DNA of 64,000 bases, from NCBI GenBank assembly GCA_024364735.1, contig JAGFNQ010009486.1:1-64000 (forward strand). Reading direction: 5' to 3'. Positions 34,993 to 46,824 of this stretch are shown piece after piece; the first letter of the stretch is position 1; every line of letters starts with the position of its first letter. The position numbers and the translations under genes are program-made. A model generated the notes under the pieces. The model saw only the letters and a list, made by a program, of their open reading frames with translations. It searched no databases and had not been told where the DNA came from. This DNA comes from Boesenbergia rotunda (Eukaryota > Streptophyta > Magnoliopsida > Zingiberales > Zingiberaceae).

Positions 34993-35899
34993 TTAAAATA
35001 ACTCTGGGTATTTCTGCCTCATGCTGTCCTCTGGTTCCCATGTTGCCTCTTCTACTCTGTGATTTTGCCATATGACTTTCACTAATGGTACCTCCTTCTT
35101 TCGCAATTTCTTAACTGCTCGGTCTATTATCTGAATAGGCCGACTATCATAACTGAGATCTTCGCGAATTTGTACCGTCTGTGGCTCTATCACTTGGGTG
35201 GCATCTGGGATATGCTTCTTCAGCATGGAAACATGAAATACATTATGGATAGTTGACATCTACTGAGGTAGCTCCAACTCATAAGCTACTTTGCCAACTC
35301 TTCTAGTGATGGGGTATGGTCCTATATATCTGGGACTTAGCTTGCCCTTCTTCCCAAAACGTATTACTCCCTTCATGGGAGCCACTTTGAGAAATACTGA
35401 ATCCCCAACTTCAAACTCTAATGGTCTGCGCCGTGTATCAGCATAGCTCTTCTGGCGGCTCTGAGCTGTTTCTATTCTCTGGCGGATCTGCTGTATGGCT
35501 GCGGTGGTATCATCTATAACATCTATCTGTAGGCCTAACTCTTGCCTCTCACCACCCTCGTACCAGCAGATAGGAGATCTACACCTCCGCCCATATAAAG
35601 CCTCTCACCACCCTGGCGGATCTGAATTCACTATTGTTGTAGGCGAATTCTGCTAAGCACAAGTATCGGCACCAACTGCCCTTGAAATCTAGAGTACAAG
35701 CTCTGAGCATATCTTCTAGTACTTAATTAACTCTCTCTGTCTGACCATCTGTCTGAGGATGGAAAGCTGTGCTAAACTTCAGTTTGGTGCCTAGTGCTGT
35801 CTGTACGCACTCCCAGAAGTGTGAAGTGAACCTACTGTCCCTATCTGAGATGATAGTCCTAGGGACTCCATGTAGTCTGACGATCTCCTTGAGGTATAA
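34993..35899 (-). pseudogene. chromovirus integrase C-terminus and chromodomain
   Basis: After the TAG that ends the upstream frame (35900-35902), the same frame continues with the integrase motifs HGVPRTIISDRDSRFTS and FHPQTDGQTERVN. A TAA follows, and then a damaged stretch near 35560-35640. The last 88 residues (from 35259) carry the NVFHVSMLKKHIPD module and a chromodomain with NHRVEEATWEPEDSMRQKYP, typical of Tekay-type chromoviruses. Chromodomains direct integration to methylated chromatin. This part cannot be translated as one protein with the rest. Confidence 0.88.
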
Positions 35900-37582
35900 C
35901 TAAGCTAGCTGTTTCATGGAATAGGAGATCCTGATAGCTAGGAAGTGGGCAGACTTAGTCAATCTATCTACTATTACCCAGATTGCATCATATCCATTCG
36001 TTGTTCTGGGTAGTCCCACTATGAAATCCATGGAAATATCTTCCCATTTCCATTCTGGAATCTGAATAGGCTGCAGAACTCCTCCTGGTCTCTGATGTTC
36101 TGCCTTGACTCTTTGGCATGTCAGACAGGTACTGACATATATGGCGATGTCTCTCTTCATCCCAGGCCACCAAAAACGTCCCCTGAGGTCTTGGTACATT
36201 TTGGTGGAACCAGGATGCATTGCATAAGGAGATCTATGTGCTTCCTCCAGGATCTTCCTTCGGAGCTCTTCTTGGTTTGGAACACATAAGCGGTCACCGC
36301 AGTACAGGGTCCCACTATCTGATAGGTGAAACTCCCCATTTTTTGATTCTGCTATCCCCTGCTTGATCTTCTGAAGGTCAGGATCCTGATCCTGTGCTGT
36401 CTGGATGTCTTCAAACAGGGTTGACACTAATGTCAAAGTGGAGAGCTGCCCAACTAAAATTTCCAGTCCGAACTCTGATAACTCTTTCCGAAGGGGCTGT
36501 GACATTGCGGACAAAGCTAGTAGGGTGGCACTAGATTTTCTGCTAAGTGCATCTGCCACCTTATTAGCTTTACCTGGATGGTAGAGGATGTCAATGTCAT
36601 AATCCTTGACTAACACAAGCCACCTGCGTTGTCTCATGTTCAGATCCTTCTGAGTAAAGAAATACTTTAGACTCTGATGATCTGTGAAAATCCTACACTG
36701 AGCTCCGTATAAGTAATGCCTCCAAATCTTGAGAGCGAACACTACTGCAGCTAGCTCAAGGTCATGGGTAGGGTAATTCTTCTCATAATCCTTGAGTTGT
36801 CTAGAGGCATAGGCAATAACCTTGCTATTCTGCATCAGCACTGCTCCAAGTCCTAATTTAGACGCATCGCTATATATGTCAAAGCTGTCAGTGGTCTCTA
36901 GAAGAGTCAGGATGGGAGCACTAGTCAATTTTCTCTTTAATTCTGTAAAACTGTTCTCGCAGTCCTCTGTCCACTGAAACTTCCTGTTCTTTCTGGTAAG
37001 AGCTGTCAGTGGGGAGGCTATTCTGGAGAAATTCTCTACGAACTTCCTGTAGTAACCGGCTAGACCCAGAAAACTTCTGATCTCACTGGCATTCTTCGGT
37101 CTGATCCAGTTACTTACTGCTTCTATTTTGCTGGGGTCTACCATCACCCCTTCCTTGGAGATGATGTGACCTAGAAAAGACACCTGATCGAGCCAGAATT
37201 CACATTTTGAGAATTTTGCATACAGCTGGCTCTGCTGAAGAATCTGCAATACTGTCCTGAGATGCTCAGCATGTTCCTCCTGGGTTCCTGAGTAGATAAG
37301 AATGTCATCAATAAAGACGATGACAAACTTATTTAAGTACTCCCTGAATACTCTGTTCATGAGGTCCATAAATGTCGCTAGAGCATTTGTGACCCCAAAA
37401 GGCATTACAAACTCGTAGTGGCCATATCTGGTTCTGAAAGCTGTCTTGGGGATATCACCCTCTCTGACTTTAACCTGGTGATAGCCGGATCTCAAATCTA
37501 TCTTTGAGAAGACTGTGGATCCCTTTAGCTGATCGAACAAATCGTCGATCCTGGGTAGAGGGTACCGGTTCTTAATGGTGAC
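35900..37582 (-). pseudogene. chromovirus RT, RNase H and integrase N-terminal part
   Basis: The RT active site reads FIDDILIYSG. RNase H shows IYSDASKLGLG, TDHQSLKYFF and NKVADALSRK. Integrase has the HHCC zinc motif (from AMHPGSTKMYQDL to TCLTCQRVK) and the first catalytic Asp in WEDISMDFIVGLP. The frame is the same as that of the upstream gag-pol part, interrupted only by TAA at 37583-37585. It ends in TAG at 35900. Confidence 0.93.
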
Positions 37583-39205
37583 TTAATTCAAAGCCCGGTA
37601 ATCTATACACAGGCGCATGGACCCGTCTTTCTTCTTCACGAACAACACTGGAGCTCCCCAAGGTGAATGACTAGGGCGTATGAAGCCCTTGTTGAGCAGC
37701 TCCTGTAATTGCTCCCAAAGTTCTCTTAATTCTGCTGGAGCCATACGGTATGGTGCTTTTGAAATGGGGTTGGTACTTGGAATGAGATCTATCTCAAACT
37801 CTATCTCCCTGTCTGGTGCTAAGCCTGGTAGCTCGTCAGGGAAGACTGCTGGGTAGTCACATACCACTGGGACCTCTTCTAGCTTTTGGTCCTTGACTTG
37901 TTCGGCATGGACTACATGTGCTAGAAATCCAGCACATCCTGTACTTAGTAGTTTCCGTGCTTTCATGGCGGAGAGAAATTTCTTGGCCTTCTTCTTCGGT
38001 TCTCCGATGTATTCAAACTGCTCTCCTGTCTCTGGTTGGAATACGACTTTCCTTTTTCGGCACTCTATAGAAGCGCCGTATTTGCTCAGGAAGTCCATCC
38101 CAAAAATGACATCATAGTCGGACATATTCAGTATTACCAAATCACAGTAAAGCTCTCTGTCTGAAATGCTGACTGGTATGGCACGGAGCCAGTGCGTAGA
38201 TGCCATGATGTCTCCGGAGGGCAGAGTAGTCAGGAACTGACCACTAAGTACATCTGGAGGTACTGCTAGTTTTCCGGCGAATGTCCTGGATACATATGAA
38301 TGGGTTGCCCCAGTATCGAAAAGTACAGATGCATGCATGTTTAAAATACTAATCTGACTTGTAACAACTGTAGAGGCGGTGGCTACATCCTCTCTGGTCA
38401 GTGAGAAAACCCGTGCATTGGTGGTAGCTGGTGGAGCTTCTAATCTGCCTTGACTGATCTGAGGACCCTCTAGTGCAGTCTGCATCAGGTGAAGCTGGGC
38501 CGACTTACCTCCATATTGAATAGGCTGTGGGGGAGGTAAGTTGGCCTTGTTAGGGCATTGCTTGGCCATATGCCCTTCTTGGCCACAGGTGTAGCACCCT
38601 CGGGTGCCCAGGCGGCAGACTCCTGAGTGTTGTCTCCCACAGTTGGAACAAGTGGGATACTTGGTTTGCTTATTGGCTGGCTCCCCTTTTGGATTGTTCC
38701 ACTGCTTTCTTTTGCCTTGATTCTTTCCTTTCCAGTTAGAGTTGGAGTCCTGGGGTTTCTGAGTCCCTGTGCTACTGCCTTGGCCCTTATTCTCTGTCAC
38801 AACTGCCTTTTGCTGTCGCATGTTGTTCAGGTAATGTTCGGTGATCAGAGCACTGCTAACTAGTTCCTCTGAGGTTTGCGGCCTATGGACGCCGCTGGCC
38901 ACATTCAGTGCTATCTCTGGCCTTAGCATCTTGAGCATTAGCCTGACTCGCTCTCGTTCAGTACTGACCAGCTCAGGGCACAGGCGAGCCAGTCTGTTGA
39001 ATCTCTTCACGGCTTCCTCTACTGATAGGTTGCCCTGTCGAAATTCAGTGAACTCGTCGTAGTGGCGGTGTGTGACCCGCATGTGGAAGAATTCTTCAAA
39101 GAACTCTTCCGCAAAACTAGCCCAGGTCATCTTATTGACTGGGCGTTTCATCTTGATGCGCTCCCACCACATACGCGCGTCTCCGGCTAGGCAGAAGGGG
39201 GGCAC
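37583..39205 (-). pseudogene. chromovirus gag C-terminal part, protease and RT start
   Basis: The 540 codons include retrotransposon gag (EFFHMRVTHRHYDEF, residues 38-52), a zinc knuckle CYTCGQEGHMAKQC (residues 204-217), and an aspartic protease with DTGATHSYVS (from residue 297). The RT start reads APYRMAPAELRELWEQL, then VLFVKKKDGSMRLCIDYRALN. A TAA replaces the next codon. The true gag start lies upstream in another frame. Confidence 0.93.
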
Positions 39206-39626
39206 ACTTCACTTTCTCGTGCTCTGGCCAGTCTAGGAGCTCCATGGTACTCTCTAGCGTCTTGAACCAAGCTTGGGCATCCCATGGTTCACTGGTTCCT
39301 GAGAAGGTCTCTGGCTTGATCTTCTGCCACTGGATCAGATAAGCTTCCCTCTTTGCCCCTGCTAATAGGGCTACTGGCATGACTGGTGGGACTGGTGCCA
39401 CAGGTGGAACCTCCGTCACTATCGGCGTCTCCACCTGGGGCTCTGGGGTAACAGTGGGAGTTGCCTGCTGATTAGCGGTTAGAGCAGCAATTACTTGCTG
39501 CTGTTCCGCTACCTGTCTCTGCAGTCGTGCTACTACCTCTGCCAGGTCCGCTGGAGGCACTGAGTGGTCTGCCTCCTGCTGAGGCTCAGTAACTCGTGCT
39601 CTTCTAACTGAGCGTCCTCTTGCCAT
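39132..39626 (-). pseudogene. chromovirus gag N-terminal part
   Basis: The ATG at 39626 begins with an Arg-rich MARGRSVRRARV and a Gln-rich coiled-coil-like region (LQRQVAEQQQVIAAL). It then runs into the conserved WDAQAWFKTLESTMELL. Near 39200 the frame shifts and gag continues in the next frame. About 240 bp of leader separate it from the PBS. Confidence 0.88.
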
Positions 39627-39869
39627 TATCTAGAATAGAGGAGGATCATACAATTCATATTTTAATTCTAAAACATGCTATCAGATATAAACTAAGGTAT
39701 TAAACATGCTTCCGTTAACTGTAAACAAGAACTGGCTAGAAACAGATGGCATGAATAACATGAAAATACTATGAATCTGGAAGCAAGAAAATATAGTAAG
39801 GTGAGAGATACTCTTACTTGGAAGCTGCAGGTCTGATGCTGATGTGTGTGAGGAGGAAAGATGGAATTT
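39627..39869 (-). other. chromovirus leader
   Basis: Short non-coding stretch between PBS and gag ATG; nothing else is seen. Confidence 0.7.
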
Positions 39870-39881
39870 GCTCTGATACCA
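39870..39881 (-). promoter_or_regulatory. PBS of the chromovirus
   Basis: On the minus strand TGGTATCAGAGC follows the 5' LTR after a 3-base gap. It is complementary to initiator-Met tRNA. Confidence 0.92.
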
Positions 39882-39884
39882 CTC

Positions 39885-42437
39885 TATAACGACCCGCCTT
39901 CTGGTACTAAGCTTTAAGACGGATCGCTACTAACTACTGACTAACTGACTAATTAATGATTTCTAAAAATGCTAAACCAACTGGGAGAATTTTTGCAAAT
40001 TCTTATTTTACTATTTACTGAACTAACAATTCATAAACATATTGAAAGTACTAACTAGCCCAAAATAAAGCAAAACTTTAATGTTATTAGCTTGGCCAGG
40101 ATTCGATATCCCGACCTTTGCATTGCATGGCTAAGCACTAACCAACTGCTTTACACCCCTTTCGTTATACACAGTACCAGTCGACTGGTATTGAACCAGT
40201 CGAGTGGTATTGAACCAGTCGACTGGTAGTGCTGAAACTCCAAATTTCAGATTTCCACAACTTATCAAACTTGAGCTACAATGTACCAAATTCATATCTA
40301 ACAAACATAATGGCATAAATAAAGTTCCACGACTATTCTAAGGCATTTATTACATGTTTTTGGAGGGTTTCTAGCATGTATAGCAACTTAGAAATCATAA
40401 AAATGACATGTAAAAGCATAAACATAAACGTGCCAAGTTTGTATCAACTTCTTATTGAAACCATTCATTATTCATATCTAAGGGCATTCTTAGCTACTAC
40501 ATATCATTCTATATGGTGCATATATCTTAAAACAAGCATATCCTATGTATTTAACATGTAAATCAAAAGTATCAAGTTCTTATCTCTAAAGCTTAAGCAT
40601 GGATCTAAATTACCATATTGCAAGTAGTAACTCATATCATTCAACATTCGCTAAGCAAGTATTAACATAGGTAAATAAACTACTTTAATATACTAGGCAC
40701 CACAAATAACGAGTCTAATTAAGTTCATACATGGTTCACATAACCTATTGCGGAAAAACTAAAAGAAACATAATAAAGTCTATTTCTATGCTTTGCAAGT
40801 TCCGAAGACTTTTATTCCAACTCCACCATCACACACACTTTGCATCAAGCCTGCCACCTCCGCTACTAGTGCTTTCCTTTACCTGTATCTGCAGTATAAG
40901 GAAATGCAAACTAATAAGCATAAAGCTTAGTAAGTACCATCTAGCCTCACAAAACTATGAAAACTCGAATTATGCTTTTGTAAAACATGCTATGCACATA
41001 CATGCTCATATCCATAAATAATCATGTTAGGCTCATGCTAAAATACATATCATAGGATGTCATGGCATATAACTGAGACATGACATATACTGAACTAAAA
41101 CTGAAAAGTAAGCTATAACATGACATACATATCTGAACTGAAACTGAAACTAACTAACATAAAACTAATTATTAAATTCACCACATGCTAATATGAATTT
41201 CTGAAAACTAAATACATATAGTAGGTGAAAATAATAATCAACTGCTGTGGGCTCGGCAATGTACCAACTGTGCGCGCATCCCTAATAACCCTGAGGTAGC
41301 AAATCCTGAATCCATTAGGGTTCTACTAGGTTATCTAAACCTAGGGGCAACTAGGAGCCCATCCCATACTAGGTTATCTAAACCTAGAGGCAACTTGGAG
41401 CCTATCCCTGGACCGAAGTCCGGTACAATGCCAACTGAAAATAAAATAGTCTTTTATACTTTTCTTTCCTTTTCTGATTCTTGCTTTTACTAGGTTATTT
41501 AAACCTGGGGGCAACTAGGAGCCCATCCCGTTGGACCTTGGTCTCAATCATAACTGAGCAAAATTTCTATTCTTTAATGCTTTCTATAGCATTAACTGAC
41601 TAACAATTTAACAAACACCTTGCGACTTAACCCTTTCTTTCCTTTTAAAGTCGCTCCTTGGGCACTCGAACGTGCTCCTTAACCCGAAACTGAAGGGTAA
41701 GTGCACTCAAGCCCATCCAGGGATACCTTCATACTCTAAAACTAATCCGAAAGGGTTAATACAACGTGCTTGTTCATAATCTACGATTTCTAATCGTAGG
41801 ACATACATGTAAGGAAATAAAACATACGAAACGTCAATCGAAGCTACTTATACTGCAGGTGAGGGATACTTACATCCTGCGCTAGGTTTTTCTTATGAAT
41901 AAAATCTGAAATTCCCGAGGGAACGTCAAATTTCGACGTTCTTCTTGCTCCTTGGCGTTCTCCTCGCGTCTACGAGAATTCTCGTAGAGAGTAGGGCCTC
42001 TTGAGACCTTCCCTTGGCTTTTCCTTTGTCTTGGGCGGCAAGAGAAGAGGAGAAGAGGAAGAAAACGCAAGAGAGGAAGAGGAGAGGAGGAGGGGGCGTC
42101 GGCGCACCCTTGGCTCACGAAAACCTCAAAATCTCCTCCTTTAATTCTTTAATTCGTTATTTATATTAAGTTGTAAAATAACCCTAAGTTAAGTACATAT
42201 CTAGAATACTTGATTATTTCCTTTAAGAAAACTCGCATTGGCCTGGTGGTTTGTGGAGCCATGCCATGGTTTTAATCTAGGATAGGCTGCGGGTTCGAAA
42301 CTCACCTAATGCCACCAACTCATCTTCTTTATTTTTGGCACTTCTTCTTATGGAAAAATTCTATAAAAATATCTAAAAATTCCAGAAAAATCCTTGGATA
42401 TTTCTAAAATTATTTTCGAGAATTTTCGGGCGTTACA
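39885..42437 (-). repeat. 5' LTR of the chromovirus
   Basis: 2553 bp, starting tataacgacccgcc (TG changed to TA) and ending gggcgttaca. It carries two extra 19-bp units of accagtcgactggtattga at about 40185-40222 that are absent from the other LTR, which explains the length difference. Other differences are scattered single bases. Confidence 0.93.
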
Positions 42438-43594
42438 CAAGCACCCTTTCGTTGCGAAGTATTCTCGAGAAAGAAAATGTCCTCCTCGGTTCAAACTACC
42501 TGGAATGGTATAGGAAACTGAAAATTGTCTTGAGACACGAGAGAAAAATTTACGTGCTTGAAGACGAACCTATGAATGAGCCTGCGTTAAACGCATCAGA
42601 GGAAGATCAGTCATATTATTCTCAGTACTTGGAAGATGCAGTGGATGTGCAATGCATCATGATGTCATCTATGTCTCCTGAGTTGCAGAGACAGCATGAG
42701 AACATGAGTGCTAGGGAGATTGATCAGCACTTGCGTGAGCTCTTCCAAGAGAGTGCGAGAGTAGAGAGGTATGATACCTCTCGAGCATTGTTTCGTACCA
42801 TGCTGGAGGAAGGAAATCAAGTTAGGCCCCATGTACTCAAGATGATCGAGTACATAGAAAGACTCGAGAGCTTGGGGTTTCAAGTTGGACCAGGACTTGG
42901 CCATTGACTTGGTCTTGTCATCGCTACCTCCATCTTTTTCCCAGTTCGTGTTGAACTTCAACATGAACAGTATGGACAAGAGTTTGACTGATCTGATGAC
43001 AATGCTGAAAACTGCTGAGAAGGATATGAAGGTAAATCCTTCTCATACAATGATGGTAAGAAAGACCAACAAGCGCCCTAGCACCGGGAAATCTAATCCC
43101 AAGGCTAATACAGTGAAGAATCCCGAATATCAAGCTCAAAAGAAGCTCAAAAAGGGGACGCAGGTGCCCAAATCTAATGAGAAGGAGGTCGTGTGCTTCT
43201 AATGTGGCAAGAAAGGTCACTGGAAGAAAAACTGCTACATTTTCATGAAGCAGAATGCTAGTGGAGCGGATGCTTCAGGTATATTTATGATAGAGTGCAA
43301 TCTTTCTGTTTCTTCATCATGGGTTATAGATTCTGGAAGAAGTTCTCACATTTGTGCAAACATACAGGGTTTAAGTGACTGCAGACGGTTGTCCAAAGGC
43401 GAGATGGACCTACGAGTGGCTAATGGGGCTAGAGTTGCTGCATTAGCTGTAGGAACATATTCAATAAATTTGCCTAGTGGACTAGTTTTGAATTTAGAAA
43501 ACTGTTATTTTGTTCCTAGTTTCTCGAAGAATATCATATCGGTGTCAAGTTTGGGTGCCAAGGGATTTGTATTTCAATTCGAGGATAAGTTATG
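42438..43594 (+). pseudogene. copia element 2 gag and protease, continued and cut by SIRE insertion
   Basis: This continues the gag that starts at 32431: STLSLRSILEK then NYLEWYRKLKIVL, related to elements 1 and 3. A frameshift near 42890 moves gag to the next frame (DLAIDLVLSSLPPSFSQFV). An in-frame TAA at 43200-43202 lies inside the zinc knuckle (CF, stop, then CGKKGHWKKNC). The protease motif is WVIDSG in place of the usual WVLDTG. The frame then runs into the SIRE-type LTR at 43595. Integrase and RT of this element are lost. Confidence 0.9.
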
Positions 43595-44947
43595 TGTTGG
43601 TGCAGAATGCATCCAAGTCAAACCTGTGTTTTGATAATGGCTACATAGGTCAAAAAGTTAAGTTTTACTTGTTTTCTAACAAGTTACTCTAGTGTGCAGG
43701 AGAAGCCCTAGCGAAGGACTGCTAGGCACTGGCGAAGGAATGCCAGGGTAAAAAGACCTAGCGAAGGACTGCTAGGCACTGGCGAAGGAATGTCAGGGTC
43801 AAAAACCCTAGCGAAGGACTGCTAGGCACCAGGCGAAGGACAGTCTGGATTGAAGCCCTAGCGAAGGAATGATAGGCACCGAGCAAAGGGCAGCTCGGCA
43901 TCCAAGACCTGACAAAGGACCGTCAGGCAAAAGTCCAACCAGAGGAACGGTTGGCATCAGGTAAACTCTCCCAAGAGGAGTAGGTGAGGACGCGTTCCCC
44001 GTCGAGGGAACAGTAGGCGTCGGTTCGACCTAGGGCTCCATTTTGGAGACCAAAGTCAGAACCAAGACAGCTAAGCCTGTATAATCTAATAATTTATTAT
44101 GTTGTTGTGTTTTGGACTAACCCTGGATGCAGGACCAAAGGAACGTGTGTCTGCAGCTCAGAAAGCCACAAAGGAGAGAGGCAATGGCTGAGTAGGGCGC
44201 CCGGAGTGTCCCGGGCACCCCCATGGTGCATACAAAACAAATCAAGAAAAGAAGGCATCGAACAACTGCTGGGCGGGGCGCCCCCGTGCTCCCGGGCACC
44301 CCCGCTGCTCCCGGGCGCCCCCTGCATCCTGGGCGCCCCCATGCGCATGCCTCGATCCAGAAGCCAACGAAGCCAGAAGATGAGATTTGACCCGGTCAAC
44401 GCGGGCGCCCCGAGCGCTCCGGGCGCCCCGGTCAAAGCGGATCCCGAGGATAAGGGGATCAGACGGCGACCGAGATCCAACCGGATGAAACGCCACGTGG
44501 GGGCGCCCTCGACATCCCGGACGCCCCAGGCCCTATATAAGGGACCCTCGACCAAGGCTTCAGAGCATCAATTCATTCAACGCCTCAAAGCTCCTCTGCT
44601 CTCGCGCCTTGCTCCGGAAACTCTCCAAATCGAGCCGACGACGTCCTGCTGCCCCGAAATAATCGATCTACTCCGGACGTCGGTAAAAGAGTTATTTTAA
44701 AGTTTACTGTACGTAATTCTAATTCTGTAATCTTTTGTAAACGACTTTGCGCCTGATATAGAATTGCCCAAAGTAAACGGTCAACGACCGTGGGCCTTGG
44801 AGTAGGAGTCGACACAGGCTCCGAACCAAGTAAAAACGACTGCATCTCTGTATTGTTTTTTATTTTCCGCTGTGCACGTGCTCTTAATTTTCCGAAAGAA
44901 AAAATACCGATATTCACCCCCCCTCTATCGGTTCTATCGATCCAACA
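43595..44947 (+). repeat. 5' LTR of the SIRE-type element
   Basis: 1353 bp from TGTTGGTGCAGAATG to GATCCAACA. In order it contains a hairpin array (43706-43955), a conserved cggttcgacctaggg block, a GC-rich region with eight or more GGGCGCCC-type motifs (44190-44530), TATATAA at 44534, and a accgtgggccttggagtagg block. Confidence 0.93.
43706..43955 (+). repeat. array of ten hairpins with covarying stems
   Basis: Each unit is a 5-6 bp arm, an 8-base purine-rich loop (gaaggact, gaaggaat, gaaggaca, aaagggca, aaaggacc, agaggaac) and the complementary arm. Arm pairs are CCTAGC/GCTAGG (three times), CTGGC/GCCAG, CTGGC/GTCAG, CCAGGC/GTCTGG, CCGAGC/GCTCGG, CCTGAC/GTCAGG and CCAACC/GGTTGG. One unit (CCTAGC/GATAGG) has a single mismatch. 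Confidence 0.85.
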
Positions 44948-44949
44948 AG

Positions 44950-44961
44950 TGGTATCAGAGC
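44950..44961 (+). promoter_or_regulatory. PBS of the SIRE-type element
   Basis: TGGTATCAGAGC, two bases after the LTR end. Confidence 0.95.
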
Positions 44962-45180
44962 GGGGAAGTTCAAACCTGGTGCAACCACCAGTTTGAAATT
45001 TTTTTCGGATTTTTATTTTTCTAATTTTTTTCGAATTTTTCGTTAAAATATTTCGTTCGATTTTTTTTTGTTAAGCGAGGTTGGTGCAACACCCCTCGTT
45101 ATTTAATTTATCCAGCACTACTAATCCAAGGCCTAGTCTTGGAAATTTTGTTTTTTTTTAAGTTTTCTATTTCAGATTAA

Positions 45181-46824
45181 ATGGCCATGCAAGATGGATT
45201 TAGCACCGTCAGACCTCCACTTTTCAGTGGAGAAGACTTTTCCTATTGGAAAAGCCGTATGGAGGTCCACCTGAAAACTCAGGTGGACATGTGGATCATC
45301 ATCCAGTCCGGTCTGGAGATCCCCAAAAGCGCCGAAGGACTTCCTCAAAGCTACACAGAGTGGGACACCGCTCTGAAACGAAAAATCGAAGCCGACGCTA
45401 AAGAGACTCCGACTCTTCAATGCGGATTGATGAAAGAAGAGCTGAACCGGGTGGGCCCCTTCAACAGTGCGAAGGAACTTTGGGCAAAACTGATCGAGCT
45501 ACACGAAGGGACATCAGATACTCGGATAAGCAAGAGGGATCTGCTTCTGAACAAACTCTACACCATCAAGATGGCTGACAATGAGACAGCAGCCCAGCTC
45601 CACGCACGAAACCAAGAGTTGATGAACGGTCTTCACACAATAGGTCACAAGGTTGAAAACCGTGACTTAATAAGGTATGCCTTAAACGCTTTCCCTAGAA
45701 ACACCTTGTGGGCATCTATGGTAGATGCATACAAGGTCTCAAGGGATCTTTCAAAAATAAAATTAGACGAATTATTTTCCGAACTAGAACTGCATGAACA
45801 AACTAACACCAATATGGTCGAGAAAGGTATTGCTTTCGTTGCAGGTAAAACTGGAAGGACAACAAAGAAGAAGCCTGAACCTGAACCCGAGTCTAACTCA
45901 GACTCAGATTCAGAAGATGAAGAAGGAGATCAAACTAAGCTGGTCCGACTAGCCCGAAGCTACTACAAGGAGCTGATGAACCGAACCAACAAAAGGAAAA
46001 CCGGTCGAAGAAAGGACGAACCAGCTAAACCCGCAAACAAGCCCAATGTGACCTGCTACGAGTGCAAGAAAAAGGGCCACTACAAGTCAGAGTGTCCTAA
46101 CCTAAAGGAGACTAAAAAGACGAGAAGAAAGAAAGCACTGCAAGCAACCTGGGACGAATCCTCCTCAGAAGAAGAAGAAGAGGCACCCCAGTCCAACCTC
46201 CTAGCTCTGACCGCCTCAGAAGAAGTCGGAACCGAATCAGAAACAGAAGAGAACGACGGCGAGCTAACCTTCACAGAAGACGGAGAAATTAAGGTAACTG
46301 GTTTTAATAGATCTCAATTAAGTGAATTAATTTCATTTCTTTCTCGAGATTTGGCAAAAGCCAAACTCTAAGTTGAATCCCTCCGACAGGAAGTAAAACT
46401 CCTGAAAGAGGGAGCTGACTCTAAACCCTTAACCGAGAAGGTTCAGGAAGGAACTCCTACTCAAGTTGAAAAACTTGAAAAGGAGAACTCCTCCCTGAAA
46501 ACTCAGGTTAAGGATCTTAGATCAGCATTAGAACGATTTACATCTGGTTCCAAGGGTCTTGACATGATCCTTGGAAAACAGAAATCAGTCCTAAATCGAT
46601 CCGGACTGGGCTATAGAACCAAATCCCGGCAAAGATCTTACTTTGCTGTACTGAATCAGTCCAGAGGTAAAATTCAGGCATGGGTACCTAAACTATACCT
46701 GAACAAACCGACTGGATCAAATCAGTATTGGATCCCCAAGGACAAGATTCACATCTTTCCCAACCATCACCGTGGCTTTAGTACAGGGGGAGCCAAACTG
46801 AAAATAATATTCATTATTAGATAA
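45181..46824 (+). pseudogene. SIRE-type gag with one internal stop
   Basis: ATG 45181 opens a 396-codon frame beginning with the UBN2/gag-like region PLFSGEDFSYWKSRMEVHL. An acidic Ser/Asp/Glu tract lies at residues 236-249 and a zinc knuckle CYECKKKGHYKSEC at 292-305, followed by a lysine-rich and a second acidic tract. TAA at 46369-46371 interrupts it; the related copy at 58634 has Arg there. The same frame stays open to 46824 and adds a heptad-like coiled coil (LRQEVKLLKEG, VEKLEKENSSLKTQVKDL) and the conserved WIPKDKIHIFPNH. Gag would form the particle and package RNA. Confidence 0.9.

Larger units (their letters stand above)
32442..42437 (-). mobile_element. Full-length Ty3/gypsy chromovirus (Tekay-like), coding-defective
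   Basis: This is a complete 10-kb element on the minus strand. It has two LTRs of 2516 and 2553 bp, a PBS, gag, protease, RT, RNase H, integrase and chromodomain in gypsy order, and a polypurine tract. LTR termini are TGTAACG...CGTTACA (the right copy starts TATAACG). It interrupts the gag of copia element 2 at codon 4. The flanks are aacac and caagc, so no intact 5-bp duplication is seen. LTRs match closely, yet every long frame is broken. Confidence 0.95.

Noticed and set aside
44107..44700. 197-codon frame in the SIRE-type LTR, with a long frame on the opposite strand
   Set aside because: It lies in GC-rich LTR sequence where stops are rare; it is not conserved in the other LTR copies.
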